A stretch of DNA of 64,000 nucleotides from Prosopocoilus inquinatus. Its lineage: Eukaryota; Arthropoda; Insecta; Coleoptera; Lucanidae. Below, in pieces: positions 8,485-21,309 of this stretch (positions within the stretch are counted from its first letter, which is position 1; each line of letters opens with the position of its first letter). Location: assembly GCA_036172665.1 (NCBI GenBank), contig JAYKNF010000013.1, forward strand, positions 4,278,001 through 4,342,000, written 5' to 3'. The translations under genes and the position numbers were made by a program. The notes beneath the pieces are model-generated. The model was not told the origin of the DNA, did no database searches, and was given only the letters and a program-made list of their open reading frames with translations.

Positions 8485-11281
8485 AAACCCGGGTTGTCGC
8501 GTATCGAACGAAAGGTCTCGCCGAGCGGCGACGGAAAATCGCGTCGGTTCGATTTTTCGATCGAAGATGGCGCTGCAATGATCGAAATCGAACGCGTCGA
8601 ACGTAAACCCGGATTGTCGCGTATCAAACGAAAGGTCTCGCCGAGCGGCGACGGAAAATCGCGTCGGTTCGATTTCTCGATCGAAGATGGCGCTGCAATG
8701 ATCGAAATCGGACGCGTCGAACGTAAACCCGGGTTGTCGCATATCAAACGAAAGGTCTCGCCGAGCGGCGACGGAAAATCGCGTCGGTTCGATTTTTCGA
8801 TCGAAGATGGCGCTGCAATGATCGAAATCGGACGCGTCGAACGTAAACCCGGGTTGTCGCGTATCAAACGAAAGGTCTCGCCGAGCGGCGACGGAAAATC
8901 GCGTCGGTTCGATTTTTCGATCGAAGATGGCGCTGCAATGATCGAAATCGAACGCGTCGAACGTAAACCCGGATTGTCGCGTATCAAACGAAAGGTCTCG
9001 CCGAGCGGCGACGGAAAATCGCGTCGGTTCTATTTTTCGATCGAAGATGGCGCTGCAATGATCGAAACTGGACGCGTCGAACGTAAACCCGGGTTGTCGC
9101 GCATCAAACGAAAGGTCTCGCCGAGCGGCGACGGAAAATCGCGTCGGTTCGATTTTTCGATTGAAGATGGCGCTGCAGTGATCGAAACTGTACGCATCGA
9201 ACGTAAACCCGGGTTGTCGCGCATCAAACGAAAGGTCTCGCCGAGCGGCGACGGAAAATCGCGTCGGTTCGATTTTTCGATGGAAGATGGCGCTGCAATT
9301 ATCGAAACTGGACGCGTCGAACGTAAACCCGGGTTGTCGCGCATCAAACGAAAGGTCTCGCCGAGCGGCGACGGAAAATGGCGTCGGTTCAATTTTTCGA
9401 TCGAAGATGGCGCTGCAATGATCGAAATCGGACGCGTCGAACGTAAACCCGGGTTGTCGCGTATCAAACGAAAGGTCTCGCCGAGCGGCGACGGAAAATG
9501 GCGTCGGTTCGATTTTTCGATCGAAGATGGCGCTGCAATGATCGATATCGGACGCGTCGAACGTAAACCCGGGTTGTCGCGTATCAAACGAAAGGTCTCG
9601 CCGAGCGGCGACGGAAAATCGCGTCGGTTCGATTTTTCGATCGAAGATGGCGCTGCAATGATCGAAATCGAACGCGTCGAACGTAAACCCGGGTTGTCGC
9701 ATATCAAACGAAAGGTCTCGCCGAGCGGCGACGGAAAATCGCGTCGGTTCGATTTTTCGATCGAAGATGGCGCTGCAATGATCGAAACTGGACGCGTCGA
9801 ACGTAAACCCGGGTTGTCGCGCATCAAACGAAAGGTCTCGCCGTGCGGCGACGGAAAATCGCGTCGGTTCGATTTTTCGATCGAAGATGGCGCTGCAATG
9901 ATCGAAACTGGACGCGTCGAACGTAAACCCGGGTTGTCGCGCATCAAACGAAAGGTCTCGCCGAGCGGCGACGGAAAATCGCGTCGGTTCGATTTTTCGA
10001 TCGAAGATGGCGCTGCAATGATCGAAATCGGACGCGTCGAACGTAAACCCGGGTTGTCGCATATCAAACGAAAGGTCTCGCCGAGCGGTGACGGAAAATC
10101 GCGTCGGTTCGATTTTTCGATCGAACATGGCGCTGCAATGATCGAAATCGAACGCGTCGAACGTAAACCCGGATTGTCGCGTATCAAACGAAAGGTCTCG
10201 CCGAGCGGCGACGGAAAATCGCGTCGGTTCGATTTTTCGATCGAAGATGGCGCTGCAATGATCGAAATCGGACGCGTCGAACGTAAACCCGGGTTGTCGC
10301 GCATAAAACGAAAGGTCTCGCCGAGCGGCGACGGAAAATCGCGTCGGTTCGATTTTTCGATCGAAGATGGCGCTGCAATGATCGAAATCGGACGCGTCGA
10401 ACGTAAACCCGGGTTGTCGCGCATCAAACGAAAGGTCTCGCCGAGCGGCGACGGAAAATCGCGTCGGTTCGATTTTTCGATCGAAGATGGCGCTGCAATG
10501 ATCGAAACTGGACGCGTCGAACGTAAACCCGGGTTGTCGCGTATCAAACGAAAGGTCTCGCCGAGCGGCGACGGAAAATCGCGTCGGTTCGATTTTTCGA
10601 TCGAAGATGGCGCTGCAATGATCGAAACTGGACGCGTCGAACGTAAACCCGGGTTGTCGCATATCAAACGAAAGGTCTCGCCGAGCGGCGACGGAAAATC
10701 GCGTCGGTTCGATTTTTCGATCGAAGATGGCGCTGCAATGATCGAAACTGGACGCGTCGAACGTAAATAAACCCGGGTTGTCGCGCATCAAACGAAAGGT
10801 CTCGCCGAGCGGCGACGGAAAATCGCGTCGGTTCGATTTTTCGATCGAAGATGGCGCTGCAATGATCGAAATCGAACGCGTCGAACGTAAACCCGGATTG
10901 TCGCGTATCAAACGAAAGGTCTCGCCGAGCGGCGACGGAAAATCGCGTCGGTTCGATTTTTCGATCGAAGATGGCGCTGCAATGATCGAAATCGGACGCG
11001 TCGAACGTAAACCCGGGTTGTCGCATATCAAACGAAAGGTCTCGCCGAGCGGTGACGGAAAATCGCGTCGGTTCGATTTTTCGATCGAACATGGCGCTGC
11101 AATGATCGAAATCGAACGCGTCGAACGTAAACCCGGATTGTCGCGTATCAAACGAAAGGTCTCGCCGAGCGGCGACGGAAAATCGCGTCGGTTCGATTTT
11201 TCGATCGAAGATGGCGCTGCAATGATCGAAATCGGACGCGTCGAACGTAAACCCGGATTGTCGCCTATCAAACGAAAGGTC
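8485..11281 (+). repeat. T2 block b: ~23.3 x 120-bp repeats, frame interrupted
   Basis: A 3-base insertion near 10765-10770 turns cgtaaaccc into cgtaaataaaccc. It creates an in-frame TAA (10768-10770) and an AATAAA hexamer (10766-10771). The gcataaaacg signature repeat sits internally near 10303 instead of penultimate, so repeats were added between it and the tail. Confidence 0.97.
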
Positions 11282-12023
11282 TAAATCGATCGCGTCGAAT
11301 TCTTTCCGACGTAGAAGAAAGTGGCTTTACGAACGTAACGTTTACCACATGGCGAGAGATATACGGGGTGATATCGAAAATGTGACACGAACGCGTGTGT
11401 AACAGTGAAAAAGTGTTTCCACTGAAAAAAAGTAAGTGTTAAAAACAACTGAAAACCTCCAAATTCCATTTCTCCGATGTTACTCCGGTAATCGGAAAAA
11501 AGGTTATAAGACGATCGCGGCGGCGGCGGCGGCGTCGTTTTGCCGGTTAAATTCTTCACGATTTGCATTGTGCCGTCGCGTGTACGCTCGACCGAACGCA
11601 TCGAGATTTTGACGGAGCTCATTTGAATTTGCCGCCGCGTAAAAGATGGGATCGACGAGGGTTGGTTGGCAACTATCGCACGACACGCGCAGTAAGGAAA
11701 CCTTGACACTTGACATATGTAATATTATATATCTGTACGGCCAGTCGTGGGGCCGGAGCACCGGTGGTCGGAAGGGAGGGGGGGCGTACTGCCTATCGAC
11801 AGTGATCTAACCTGAAAGCGACGCGCGAACTCTTTCGCGTGTGTCGTGTTACGCCGGCAGTCGGCCCGGCGGCGGAGAGAGTACGTACGCCGCCGGTCGA
11901 ACGTGACCTAATCTAAAGCCGCCGACGCGATCTCTTTCGCCGCGCGGACGCGTTCGAACATAATTTCGACCGTACATATTACGTAAATAGATGAATAAAG
12001 CATGCTTTGGATGTTCGTTTGTG
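11282..12023 (+). terminator. T2 742-bp tail with poly(A) signal
   Basis: AATAAA at 11994-11999 in the AATAAAGCATGC variant shared with T0. Also has gaaagtggcttt instead of gaaagtagcttt near its start. Confidence 0.6.
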
Positions 12024-12988
12024 ATTAAAAAAAAAATGCGAGCGCGGGTAGGTCGATTCGTTCGCTCTCCGGCCGGCAATTAAAGCGGGAAATTTAAGGG
12101 AAAAAATTTGAAAAAAATCGATAAAAATTTTAAAAAATTAAAAATTAAGAGAACGGAAAAATTGAAAAAATTGGGGAAAAATATTCAAAATTTCGGGGGG
12201 AAATTTAAAAAAATCGAGAAAAATCGACAAGAATTCTAAAAATTAGGGAAACGGATTTCTTACGCTTCCCAACTTTTTTAAAACATTTCATCACTTCTTA
12301 CATTTTCCTTCACTTTTTTTCGAAAATTGTTCAAGGTCAACCCAACCGACGCCAACCCAAGCGAGGCCAACCCAGACGGCGAAAAAAAATTTAAAAATTA
12401 GGAGAACGGAAAAATTGGGGAAAAATATTCAAAATTTCGGGAAAAAATTGAAAAAATCGAAAAAAATAGGAAAAAATTCTAAGAATAGAGGAAGCCGATT
12501 ATTGACGTTTTACAACTTTTTTAAAACATTTTTCCTCACTTTCTCTTACATATTCCGTAACTCTTTTTTTTTTAATTGTTCAAGGTCAACTCAAACGGCG
12601 CCAACCCAAGCGAGGTCAACCCAGATGACAGAAAAATTTTATTTTAAAGTAAACGAAAAAATTTAAAGAATTAGGGAAAAATGTAGTAAATTTCGAGAAA
12701 AAATTGAAAAAGATCGAAAAAAAGTGGAAAAAATTCTAAAAATTAAGGAAACCGATTTCTTAAGTTTTCCAACAATTTTTCTCACTTTTTCTTAAACTTT
12801 CCTTCCCTTTCTGTTGTAAAATTGTTCAAGGTGAACCCAACCGACGCCAACCCAAGCGAGGCCAACCCAGACGGCGAAAAAAAAATTATAAATTAGGAGA
12901 ACGGAAAAATTGAAAAAATTGGGGAAAAATACTCAAAATTTCGAAAATTAGAAAAATCAATTTTTAAAGTTTTCCAACATTCTTCCAA
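12024..12988. repeat. AT-rich spacer T2/T3
   Basis: Variant with ggtaggtcg and ttacgcttccc in the first third, otherwise the common form. No gene seen. Confidence 0.9.
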
Positions 12989-13175
12989 GTCCCTAGGTGC
13001 CGCGAGCCCCCAAAGGCTAGCGGCCCAAACAGCGCGCAGCGCTCTCACCTCTTCCGTCCAAACGAAACCTCCGTCTATACAAAGCCTCTGTCCACACAAG
13101 CCTCTGTTCATACCCACAAGTGGGCGGAGCGTAGCGGATCCCACTTGTCATATATAAGAAAAGAAACTCGGAAAA
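12989..13175 (+). promoter_or_regulatory. T3 promoter block
   Basis: Inverted repeat within 13116-13148; TATATAAG at 13151-13158. Confidence 0.65.
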
Positions 13176-13205
13176 GTGTACTTAAGGGGTTCCTATGGCG
13201 CCGCA

Positions 13206-13625
13206 ATGATCGAAATCGGTCGCGTAGAACGTAAACCCGGGTTGTCGCGTATCAAACGAAAGGTCTCGCCGAGCGGCGACGGAAAATCGCGTCGGTTCGA
13301 TTTTTCGATCGAAGATGGCGCTGCAATGATCGAAATCGGACGCGTCGAACGTAAACCCGGATTGTCGCGTATCAAACGAAAGGTCTCGCCGAGCGGCGAC
13401 GGAAAATCGCGTCGGTTCGATTTTTCGATCGAAGATGGCGCTGCAATAATCGAAATCGGACGCGTCGAACGTAAACCCGGGTTGTCGCGTATCAAACGAA
13501 AGGTCTCGCCGAGCGGCGACGGAAAGTCGCGTCGGTTCGATTTTTCGATCGAACATGGCGCTGCAATGATCGCAATCGGACGCGTCGAACGTAAACCCGG
13601 ATTGTCGCCTATCAAACGAAAGGTC
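13206..13625 (+). repeat. T3 block a: 3.5 x 120-bp repeats
   Basis: The short 3.5-repeat form that recurs as T7a, T9a, T11 and T12a. Its last repeat carries gaacatggcgctgcaatgatcgc. The same trio of repeats also ends blocks T7b and T9b. Confidence 0.97.
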
Positions 13626-13628
13626 TAA
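13206..13628 (+). CDS. Candidate ORF, 140 codons, short form (coding status uncertain)
   Basis: Shortest common promoter-proximal ORF. Its translation is the same in T3, T7, T9, T11 and T12. Because the DNA itself is homogenised, this identity is not independent evidence for selection on a protein. Confidence 0.22.
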   Translation: MIEIGRVERKPGLSRIKRKVSPSGDGKSRRFDFSIEDGAAMIEIGRVERKPGLSRIKRKVSPSGDGKSRRFDFSIEDGAAIIEIGRVERKPGLSRIKRKVSPSGDGKSRRFDFSIEHGAAMIAIGRVERKPGLSPIKRKV

Positions 13629-13904
13629 ATCGATCGCGTCGAATTCTTTCCGACGTAGAAGAAAGTAGCTTTACGAACGTAACGTTTACCACATGGCGAG
13701 AGATATACGGGGTGATATCGAAAATGTGACACGAACGCGTGTGTAACAGTGAAAAAGTGTTTCCACTGAAAAAAAGTAAGTGTTAAAAACAACTGAAAAC
13801 CTCCAAATTCCATTTCTCCGATGTTACTCCGGTAATCGGAAAAAAGGTTATAAGACGATCGCGGCGGCGGCGGCGGCGTCGTTTTGCCGGTTAAATTCTT
13901 CACG
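13626..13904 (+). repeat. T3 internal linker
   Basis: 279 bp; cacatggcgag/gaaaatgtgacacg class, the class of the true tails, unlike the T1 and T2 linkers. Confidence 0.93.
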
Positions 13905-16900
13905 AAACCCGGGTTGTCGCGTATCAAACGAAAGGTCTCGCCGAGCGGCGACGGAAAATCGCGTCGGTTCGATTTTTCGATCGAAGATGGCGCTGCAATG
14001 ATCGAAATCGGACGCGTCGAACGTAAACCCGGGTTGTCGCGTATCAAACGAAAGGTCTCGCCGAGCGGCGACGGAAAATCGCGTCGGTTCGATTTTTCGA
14101 TCGAAGATGGCGCTGCAATGATCGAAATCGAACGCGTCGAACGTAAACCCGGATTGTCGCGTATCAAACGAAAGGTCTCGCCGAGCGGCGACGGAAAATC
14201 GCGTCGGTTCGATTTCTCTATCGAAGATGGCGCTGCAATGATCGAAATCGGACGCGTCGAACGTAAACCCGGGTTGTCGCATATCAAACGAAAGGTCTCG
14301 CCGAGCGGCGACGGAAAATCGCGTCGGTTCGATTTTTCGATCGAAGATGGAGCTGCAATGATCGAAATCGGACGCGTCGAACGTAAACCCGGGTTGTCGC
14401 GTATCAAACGAAAGGTCTCGCCGAGCGGCGACGGAAAATCGCGTCGGTTCGATTTTTCGATCGAAGATGGCGCTGCAATGATCGAAATCGAACGCGTCGA
14501 ACGTAAACCCGGATTGTCGCGTATCAAACGAAAGGTCTCGCCGAGCGGCGACGGAAAATCGCGTCGGTTCTATTTTTCGATCGAAGATGGCGCTGCAATG
14601 ATCGAAACTGGACGCGTCGAACGTAAACCCGGGTTGTCGCGCATCAAACGAAAGGTCTCGCCGAGCGGCGACGGAAAATGGCGTCGGTTCGATTTTTCGA
14701 TCGAAGATGGCGCTGCAATGATCGAAATCGGACGCGTCGAACGTAAACCCGGGTTGTCGCGTATCAAACGAAAGGTCTCGCCGAGCGGCGACGGAAAATC
14801 GCGTCGGTTCGATTTTTCGATCGAAGATGGCGCTGCAATGATCGATATCGGACGCGTCGAACGTAAACCCGGGTTGTCGCGTATCAAACGAAAGGTCTCG
14901 CCGAGCGGCGACGGAAAATCGCGTCGGTTCGATTTTTCGATCGAAGATGGCGCTGCAATGATCGAAATCGAACGCGTCGAACGTAAACCCGGGTTGTCGC
15001 ATATCAAACGAAAGGTCTCGCCGAGCGGCGACGGAAAATCGCGTCGGTTCGATTTTTCGATCGAAGATGGCGCTGCAATTATCGAAACTGGACGCGTCGA
15101 ACGTAAACCCGGGTTGTCGCGCATCAAACGAAAGGTCTCGCCGAGCGGCGACGGAAAATCGCGTCGGTTCGATTTTTCGATCGAAGATGGCGCTGCAATT
15201 ATCGAAACTGGACGCGTCGAACGTAAACCCGGGTTGTCGCGCATCAAACGAAAGGTCTCGCCGAGCGGCGACGGAAAATGGCGTCGGTTCGATTTTTCGA
15301 TAGAAGATGGCGCTGCAATGATCGAAATCGGACGCGTCGAACGTAAACCCGGGTTGTCGCGTATCAAACGAAAGGTCTCGCCGAGCGGCGACGGAAAATC
15401 GCGTCGGTTCGATTTTTCGATCGAAGATGGCGCTGCAATGATCGATATCGGACGCGTCGAACGTAAACCCGGGTTGTCGCGTATCAAACGAAAGGTCTCG
15501 CCGAGCGGCGACGGAAAATCGCGTCGGTTCGATTTTTCGATAGAAGATGGCGCTGCAATGATCGAAATCGAACGCGTCGAACGTAAACCCGGGTTGTCGC
15601 ATATCAAACGAAAGGTCTCGCCGAGCGGCGACGGAAAATCGCGTCGGTTCGATTTTTCGATCGAAGATGGCGCTGCAATGATCGAAACTGGACGCGTCGA
15701 ACGTAAACCCGGGTTGTCGCGCATCAAACGAAAGGTCTCGCCGAGCGGCGACGGAAAATCGCGTCGGTTCGATTTTTCGATCGAAGATGGCGCTGCAATG
15801 ATCGAAATCGGACGCGTCGAACGTAAACCCGGGTTGTCGCGCATCAAACGAAAGGTCTCGCCGAGCGGCGACGGAAAATGGCGTCGGTTCGATTTTTCGA
15901 TAGAAGATGGCGCTGCAATGATCGAAATCGGACGCGTCGAACGTAAACCCGGGTTGTCGCGTATCAAACGAAAGGTCTCGCCGAGCGGCGACGGAAAATC
16001 GCGTCGGTTCGATTTTTCGATCGAAGATGGCGCTGCAATGATCGATATCGGACGCGTCGAACGTAAACCCGGGTTGTCGCGTATCAAACGAAAGGTCTCG
16101 CCGAGCGGCGACGGAAAATCGCGTCGGTTCGATTTTTCGATAGAAGATGGCGCTGCAATGATCGAAATCGAACGCGTCGAACGTAAACCCGGGTTGTCGC
16201 ATATCAAACGAAAGGTCTCGCCGAGCGGCGACGGAAAATCGCGTCGGTTCGATTTTTCGATCGAAGATGGCGCTGCAATGATCGAAACTGGACGCGTCGA
16301 ACGTAAACCCGGGTTGTCGCGCATCAAACGAAAGGTCTCGCCGAGCGGCGACGGAAAATCGCGTCGGTTCGATTTTTCGATCGAAGATGGCGCTGCAATG
16401 ATCGAAATCGGACGCGTCTAACGTAAACCCGGGTTGTCGCATATCAAACGAAAGGTCTCGCCGAGCGGTGACGGAAAATCGCGTCGGTTCGATTTTTCGA
16501 TCGAACATGGCGCTGCAATGATCGAAATCGAACGCGTCGAACGTAAACCCGGATTGTCGCGTATCAAACGAAAGGTCTCGCCGAGCGGCGACGGAAAATC
16601 GCGTCGGTTCGATTTTTCGATCGAAGATGGCGCTGCAATGATCGAAATCGAACGCGTCGAACGTAAACCCGGATTGTGGCGTATCAAACGAAAGGTCTCG
16701 CCGAGCGCCGACGGAAAATCGCGTCGGTTCGATTTCTCGATCGAAGATGGCGCTGCAATGATCGAAATCGGACGCGTCGAACGTAAACCCGGGTTGTCGC
16801 GTATCAAACGAAAGGTCTCGCCGAGCGGCGACGGAAAATCGCGTCGGTTCGATTTTTCGATCGAAGATGGCGCTGCAATGATCGAAATCGAACGCGTCGA

Positions 16901-19217
16901 ACGTAAACCCGGATTGTCGCGTATCAAACGAAAGGTCTCGCCGAGCGGCGACGGAAAATCGCGTCGGTTCTATTTTTCGATCGAAGATGGCGCTGCAGTG
17001 ATCGAAACTGTACGCATCGAACGTAAACCCGGGTTGTCGCGCATCAAACGAAAGGTCTCGCCGAGCGGCGACGGAAAATCGCGTCGGTTCGATTTTTCGA
17101 TTGAAGATGGCGCTGCAGTGATCGAAACTGTACGCATCGAACGTAAACCCGGGTTGTCGCGCATCAAACGAAAGGTCTCGCCGAGCGGCGACGGAAAATC
17201 GCGTCGGTTCGATTTTTCGATCGAAGATGGCGCTGCAATTATCGAAACTGGACGCGTCGAACGTAAACCCGGGTTGTCGCGCATCAAACGAAAGGTCTCG
17301 CCGAGCGGCGACGGAAAATCGCGTCGGTTCGATTTTTCGATAGAAGATGGCGCTGCAATGATCGAAATCGGACGCGTCGAACGTAAACCCGGGTTGTCGC
17401 GTATCAAACGAAAGGTCTCGCCGAGCGGCGACGCAAAATGGCGTCGGTTCGATTTTTCGATGGAAGATGGCGCTGCAATTATCGATATCGGACGCGTCGA
17501 ACGTAAACCCGGGTTGTCGCGTATCAAACGAAAGGTCTCGCCGAGCGGCGACGGAAAATCTCGTCGGTTCGATTTTTCGATCGAAGATGGCGCTGCAATG
17601 ATCGAAATCGAACGCGTCGAACGTAAACCCGGGTTGTCGCATATCAAACGAAAGGTCTCGCCGAGCGGCGACGGAAAATCGCGTCGGTTCGATTTTTCGA
17701 TTGAAGATGGCGCTGCAGTGATCGAAACTGTACGCATCGAACGTAAACCCGGGTTGTCGCGCATCAAACGAAAGGTCTCGCCGAGCGGCGACGGAAAATC
17801 GCGTCGGTTCGATTTTTCGATCGAAGATGGCGCTGCAATTATCGAAACTGGACGCGTCGAACGTAAACCCGGGTTGCCGCGCATCAAACGAAAGGTCTCG
17901 CCGAGCGGCGACGGAAAATCGCGTCGGTTCGATTTTTCGATTGAAGATGGCGCTGCAGTGATCGAAACTGTACGCATCGAACGTAAACCCGGGTTGTCGC
18001 GCATCAAACGAAAGGTCTCGCCGAGCGGCGACGGAAAATCGCGTCGGTTCGATTTTTCGATCGAAGATGGCGCTGCAATTATCGAAACTGGACGCGTCGA
18101 ACGTAAACCCGGGTTGTCGCGCATCAAACGAAAGGTCTCGCCGAGCGGCGACGGAAAATCGCGTCGGTTCGATTTTTCGATAGAAGATGGCGCTGCAATG
18201 ATCGAAATCGGACGCGTCGAACGTAAACCCGGGTTGTCGCGTATCAAACGAAAGGTCTCGCCGAGCGGCGACGCAAAATGGCGTCGGTTCGATTTTTCGA
18301 TGGAAGATGGCGCTGCAATTATCGATATCGGACGCGTCGAACGTAAACCCGGGTTGTCGCGTATCAAACGAAAGGTCTCGCCGAGCGGCGACGGAAAATC
18401 TCGTCGGTTCGATTTTTCGATCGAAGATGGCGCTGCAATGATCGAAATCGAACGCGTCGAACGTAAACCCGGGTTGTCGCATATCAAACGAAAGGTCTCG
18501 CCGAGCGGCGACGGAAAATCGCGTCGGTTCGATTTTTCGATCGAAGATGGCGCTGCAATGATCGAAACTGGACGCGTCGAACGTAAACCCGGGTTGTCGC
18601 GCATCAAACGAAAGGTCTCGCCGAGCGGCGACGGAAAATCGCGTCGGTTCGATTTTTCGATCGAAGATGGCGCTGCAATGATCGAAACTGGACGCGTCGA
18701 ACGTAAACCCGGGTTGTCGCGCATCAAATGAAAGGTCTCGCCGAGCGGCGACGGAAAATCGCGTCGGTTCGATTTTTCGATCGAAGATGGCGCTGCAATG
18801 ATCGAAATCGGACGCGTCGAACGTAAACCCGGGTTGTCGCATATCAAACGAAAGGTCTCGCCGAGCGGTGACGGAAAATCGCGTCGGTTCGATTTTTCGA
18901 TCGAACATGGCGCTGCAATGATCGAAATCGAACGCGTCGAACGTAAACCCGCATTGTCGCGTATCAAACGAAAGGTCTCGCCGAGCGGCGACGGAAAATC
19001 GCGTCGGTTCGATTTTTCGATCGAAGATGGCGCTGCAATGATCGAAATCGGACGCGTCGAACGTAAACCCGGGTTGTCGCGCATAAAACGAAAGGTCTCG
19101 CCGAGCGGCGACGGAAAATCGCGTCGGTTCGATTTTTCGATCGAAGATGGCGCTGCAATGATCGAAATCGGACGCGTCGAACGTAAACCCGGATTGTCGC
19201 CTATCAAACGAAAGGTC
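13905..19217 (+). repeat. T3 block b: ~44.3 x 120-bp repeats, the largest block
   Basis: Contains higher-order repeats: the marker gaaaatggcg recurs at about 14673, 15273 and 15873 (600-bp, five-repeat unit in three copies), and gcaaaatggcg at about 17433 and 18273 (840-bp, seven-repeat unit in two copies). The + frame is broken by TAA at 16419-16421 (same lesion type as T1b) and TGA at 18729-18731 (caaatgaaag). Confidence 0.97.
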
Positions 19218-19959
19218 TAAATCGATCGCGTCGAATTCTTTCCGACGTAGAAGAAAGTAGCTTTACGAACGTAACGTTTACCACATGGCGAGAGATATAC
19301 GGGGTGATATCGAAAATGTGACACGAACGCGTGTGTAACAGTGAAAAAGTGTTTCCACTGAAAAAAAGTAAGTGTTAAAAACAACTGAAAACCTCCAAAT
19401 TCCATTTCTCCGATGTTACTCCGGTAATCGGAAAAAAGGTTATAAGACGATCGCGGCGGCGGCGGCGGCGTCGTTTTGCCGGTTAAATTCTTCACGATTT
19501 GCATTGTGCCGTCGCGTGTACGCTCGACCGAACGCATCGAGATTTTGACGGAGCTCATTTGAATTTGCCGCCGCGTAAAAGATGGGATCGACGAGGGTTG
19601 GTTGGCAACTATCGCACGACACGCGCAGTAAATAAACCTTGACACTTGACATATGTAATATTATATATCTGTACGGCCAGTCGTGGGGCCGGAGCACCGG
19701 TGGTCGAAAGGGAGGGGGGGCGTACTGCCTATCGACAGTGATCTAACCTGAGAGCGACGCGCGAACTCTTTCGCGTGTGTCGTGTTACGCCGGCAGTCGG
19801 CCCGGCGGCGGAGAGAGTACGTACGCCGCCGGTCGAACGTGACCTAATCTAAAGCCGCCGACGCGATCTCTTTCGCCGCGCGGACGCGTTCGAACATAAT
19901 TTCGACCGTACATATTACGTAAATAGATGAATAAAGGAGGCTTTGGATGTTCGTTTGTG
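19218..19959 (+). terminator. T3 742-bp tail with two AATAAA hexamers
   Basis: Main AATAAA at 19930-19935. A unique change (cagtaaataaacc for cagtaaggaaacc) creates another AATAAA at 19631-19636, about 300 bp upstream, and removes the GTAAGG donor-like site. Confidence 0.6.
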
Positions 19960-20912
19960 ATTAAAAAAAAATGCGAGCGCGGGGAGGTCGATTCGTTCGC
20001 TCTCCGGCCGGCAATTAAAGCGGGAAATTTAAGGGAAAAAATTGAAAAAAATCGATAAAAATTTAAAAAATTAAAAATTAAGAGAACGGGAAAATTGAAC
20101 AAATTGGGGAAAAATATTCAAAATTTCGGGGGGAAATTTATAAAAATCGAGAAAAATCGACAAGAATTCTAAAAATTAGGGAAACGGATTTCTTAAGTTT
20201 CCCAACTTTTTTAAAACATTTCATCACTTCTTACATTTTCCTTCACTTTTTTTCGAAAATTGTTCAAGGTCAACCCAACCGACGCCAACCCAAGCGAGGC
20301 CAACCCAGACGGCGAAAAAAAATTTAAAAATTAGGAGAACGGAAAAATTGGGGAAAAATATTCAAAATTTCGGGAAAAAATCGAAAAAAATAGGAAAAAA
20401 TTCTAAGAATAGAGGAAGCCGATTATTGACGTTTTACAACTTTTTTAAAACATTTTTCCTCACTTTCTCTTACATATTCCTTAACTCTTTTTTTTTTAAT
20501 TGTTCAAGGTCAACTCAAACGGCGCCAACCCAAGCGAGGTCAACCCAGATGACAGAAAAATTTTATTTTAAAGTAAACGAAAAAATTTAAAGAATTAGGG
20601 AAAAATGTAGTAAATTTCGAGAAAAAATTGAAAAAGATCGAAAAAAAATGGAAAAAATTCTAAAAATTAAAGAAACCGATTTCTTAAGTTTTCCAACAAT
20701 TTTTCTCACTTTTTCTTAAACTTTCCTTCCCTTTCTGTTGTAAAATTGTTCAAGGTGAACCCAACCGACGCCAACCCAAGCGAGGCCAACCCAGACGGCG
20801 AAAAAAAAATTATAAATTAGGAGAACGGAAAAATTGAAAAAATTGGGGAAAAATACTCAAAATTTCGAAAATTAGAAAAATCAATTCTTAAAGTTTTCCA
20901 ACATTCTTCCAA
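19960..20912. repeat. AT-rich spacer T3/T4
   Basis: Shares gaacgggaaaattg with spacer T4/T5. It lacks several bases of the gggaaaaaattgaaaaaatcg run, which makes it the shortest spacer. No gene seen. Confidence 0.9.
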
Positions 20913-21099
20913 GTCCCTAGGTGCCGCGAGCCCCCAAAGGCTAGCGGCCCAAACAGCGCGCAGCGCTCTCACCTCTTCCGTCCAAACGAAACCTCCGTCT
21001 ATACAAAGCCTCTGTCCACACAAGCCTCTGTTCATACCCACAAGTGGGCGGAGCGTAGCGGATCCCACTTGTCATATATAAGAAAAGAAACTCGGAAAA
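20913..21099 (+). promoter_or_regulatory. T4 promoter block
   Basis: Inverted repeat within 21040-21072; TATATAAG at 21075-21082. Confidence 0.65.
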
Positions 21100-21129
21100 G
21101 TGTACTTAAGGGGTTCCTATGGCGCCGCA

Positions 21130-21188
21130 ATGATCGAAATCGGTCGCGTAGAACGTAAACCCGGGTTGTCGCGTATCAAACGAAAGGT
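21130..21188 (+). repeat. T4 block a: single half repeat, truncated
   Basis: Only the first half repeat remains before a deletion joins cgaaagg directly to ttaaaaacaactg of the linker. The ORF from the ATG at 21130 ends after 23 codons at TGA 21199-21201. Confidence 0.95.
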
Positions 21189-21309
21189 TAAAAACAACTG
21201 AAAACCTCCAAATTCCATTTCTCCGATGTTACTCCGGTAATCGGAAAAAAGGTTATAAGACGATCGCGGCGGCGGCGGCGGCGTCGTTTTGCCGGTTAAA
21301 TTCTTCACG
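21189..21309 (+). repeat. T4 internal linker, 158 bp shorter than normal
   Basis: 121 bp. The 5' 158 bp of the linker are missing, including the terminal TAA and the GTAAGT donor; the hairpin and GCG tract remain. The junction shows a 1-2 base overlap (gt/t). Confidence 0.93.

Noticed and set aside
13848..18908. Giant minus-strand ORF of 1686 codons and similar antisense ORFs across repeat blocks
   Set aside because: Shadows of a stop-poor repeat whose length is divisible by three; no promoter or poly(A) signals in that orientation, and they run into the linker's poly-alanine GCG tract.
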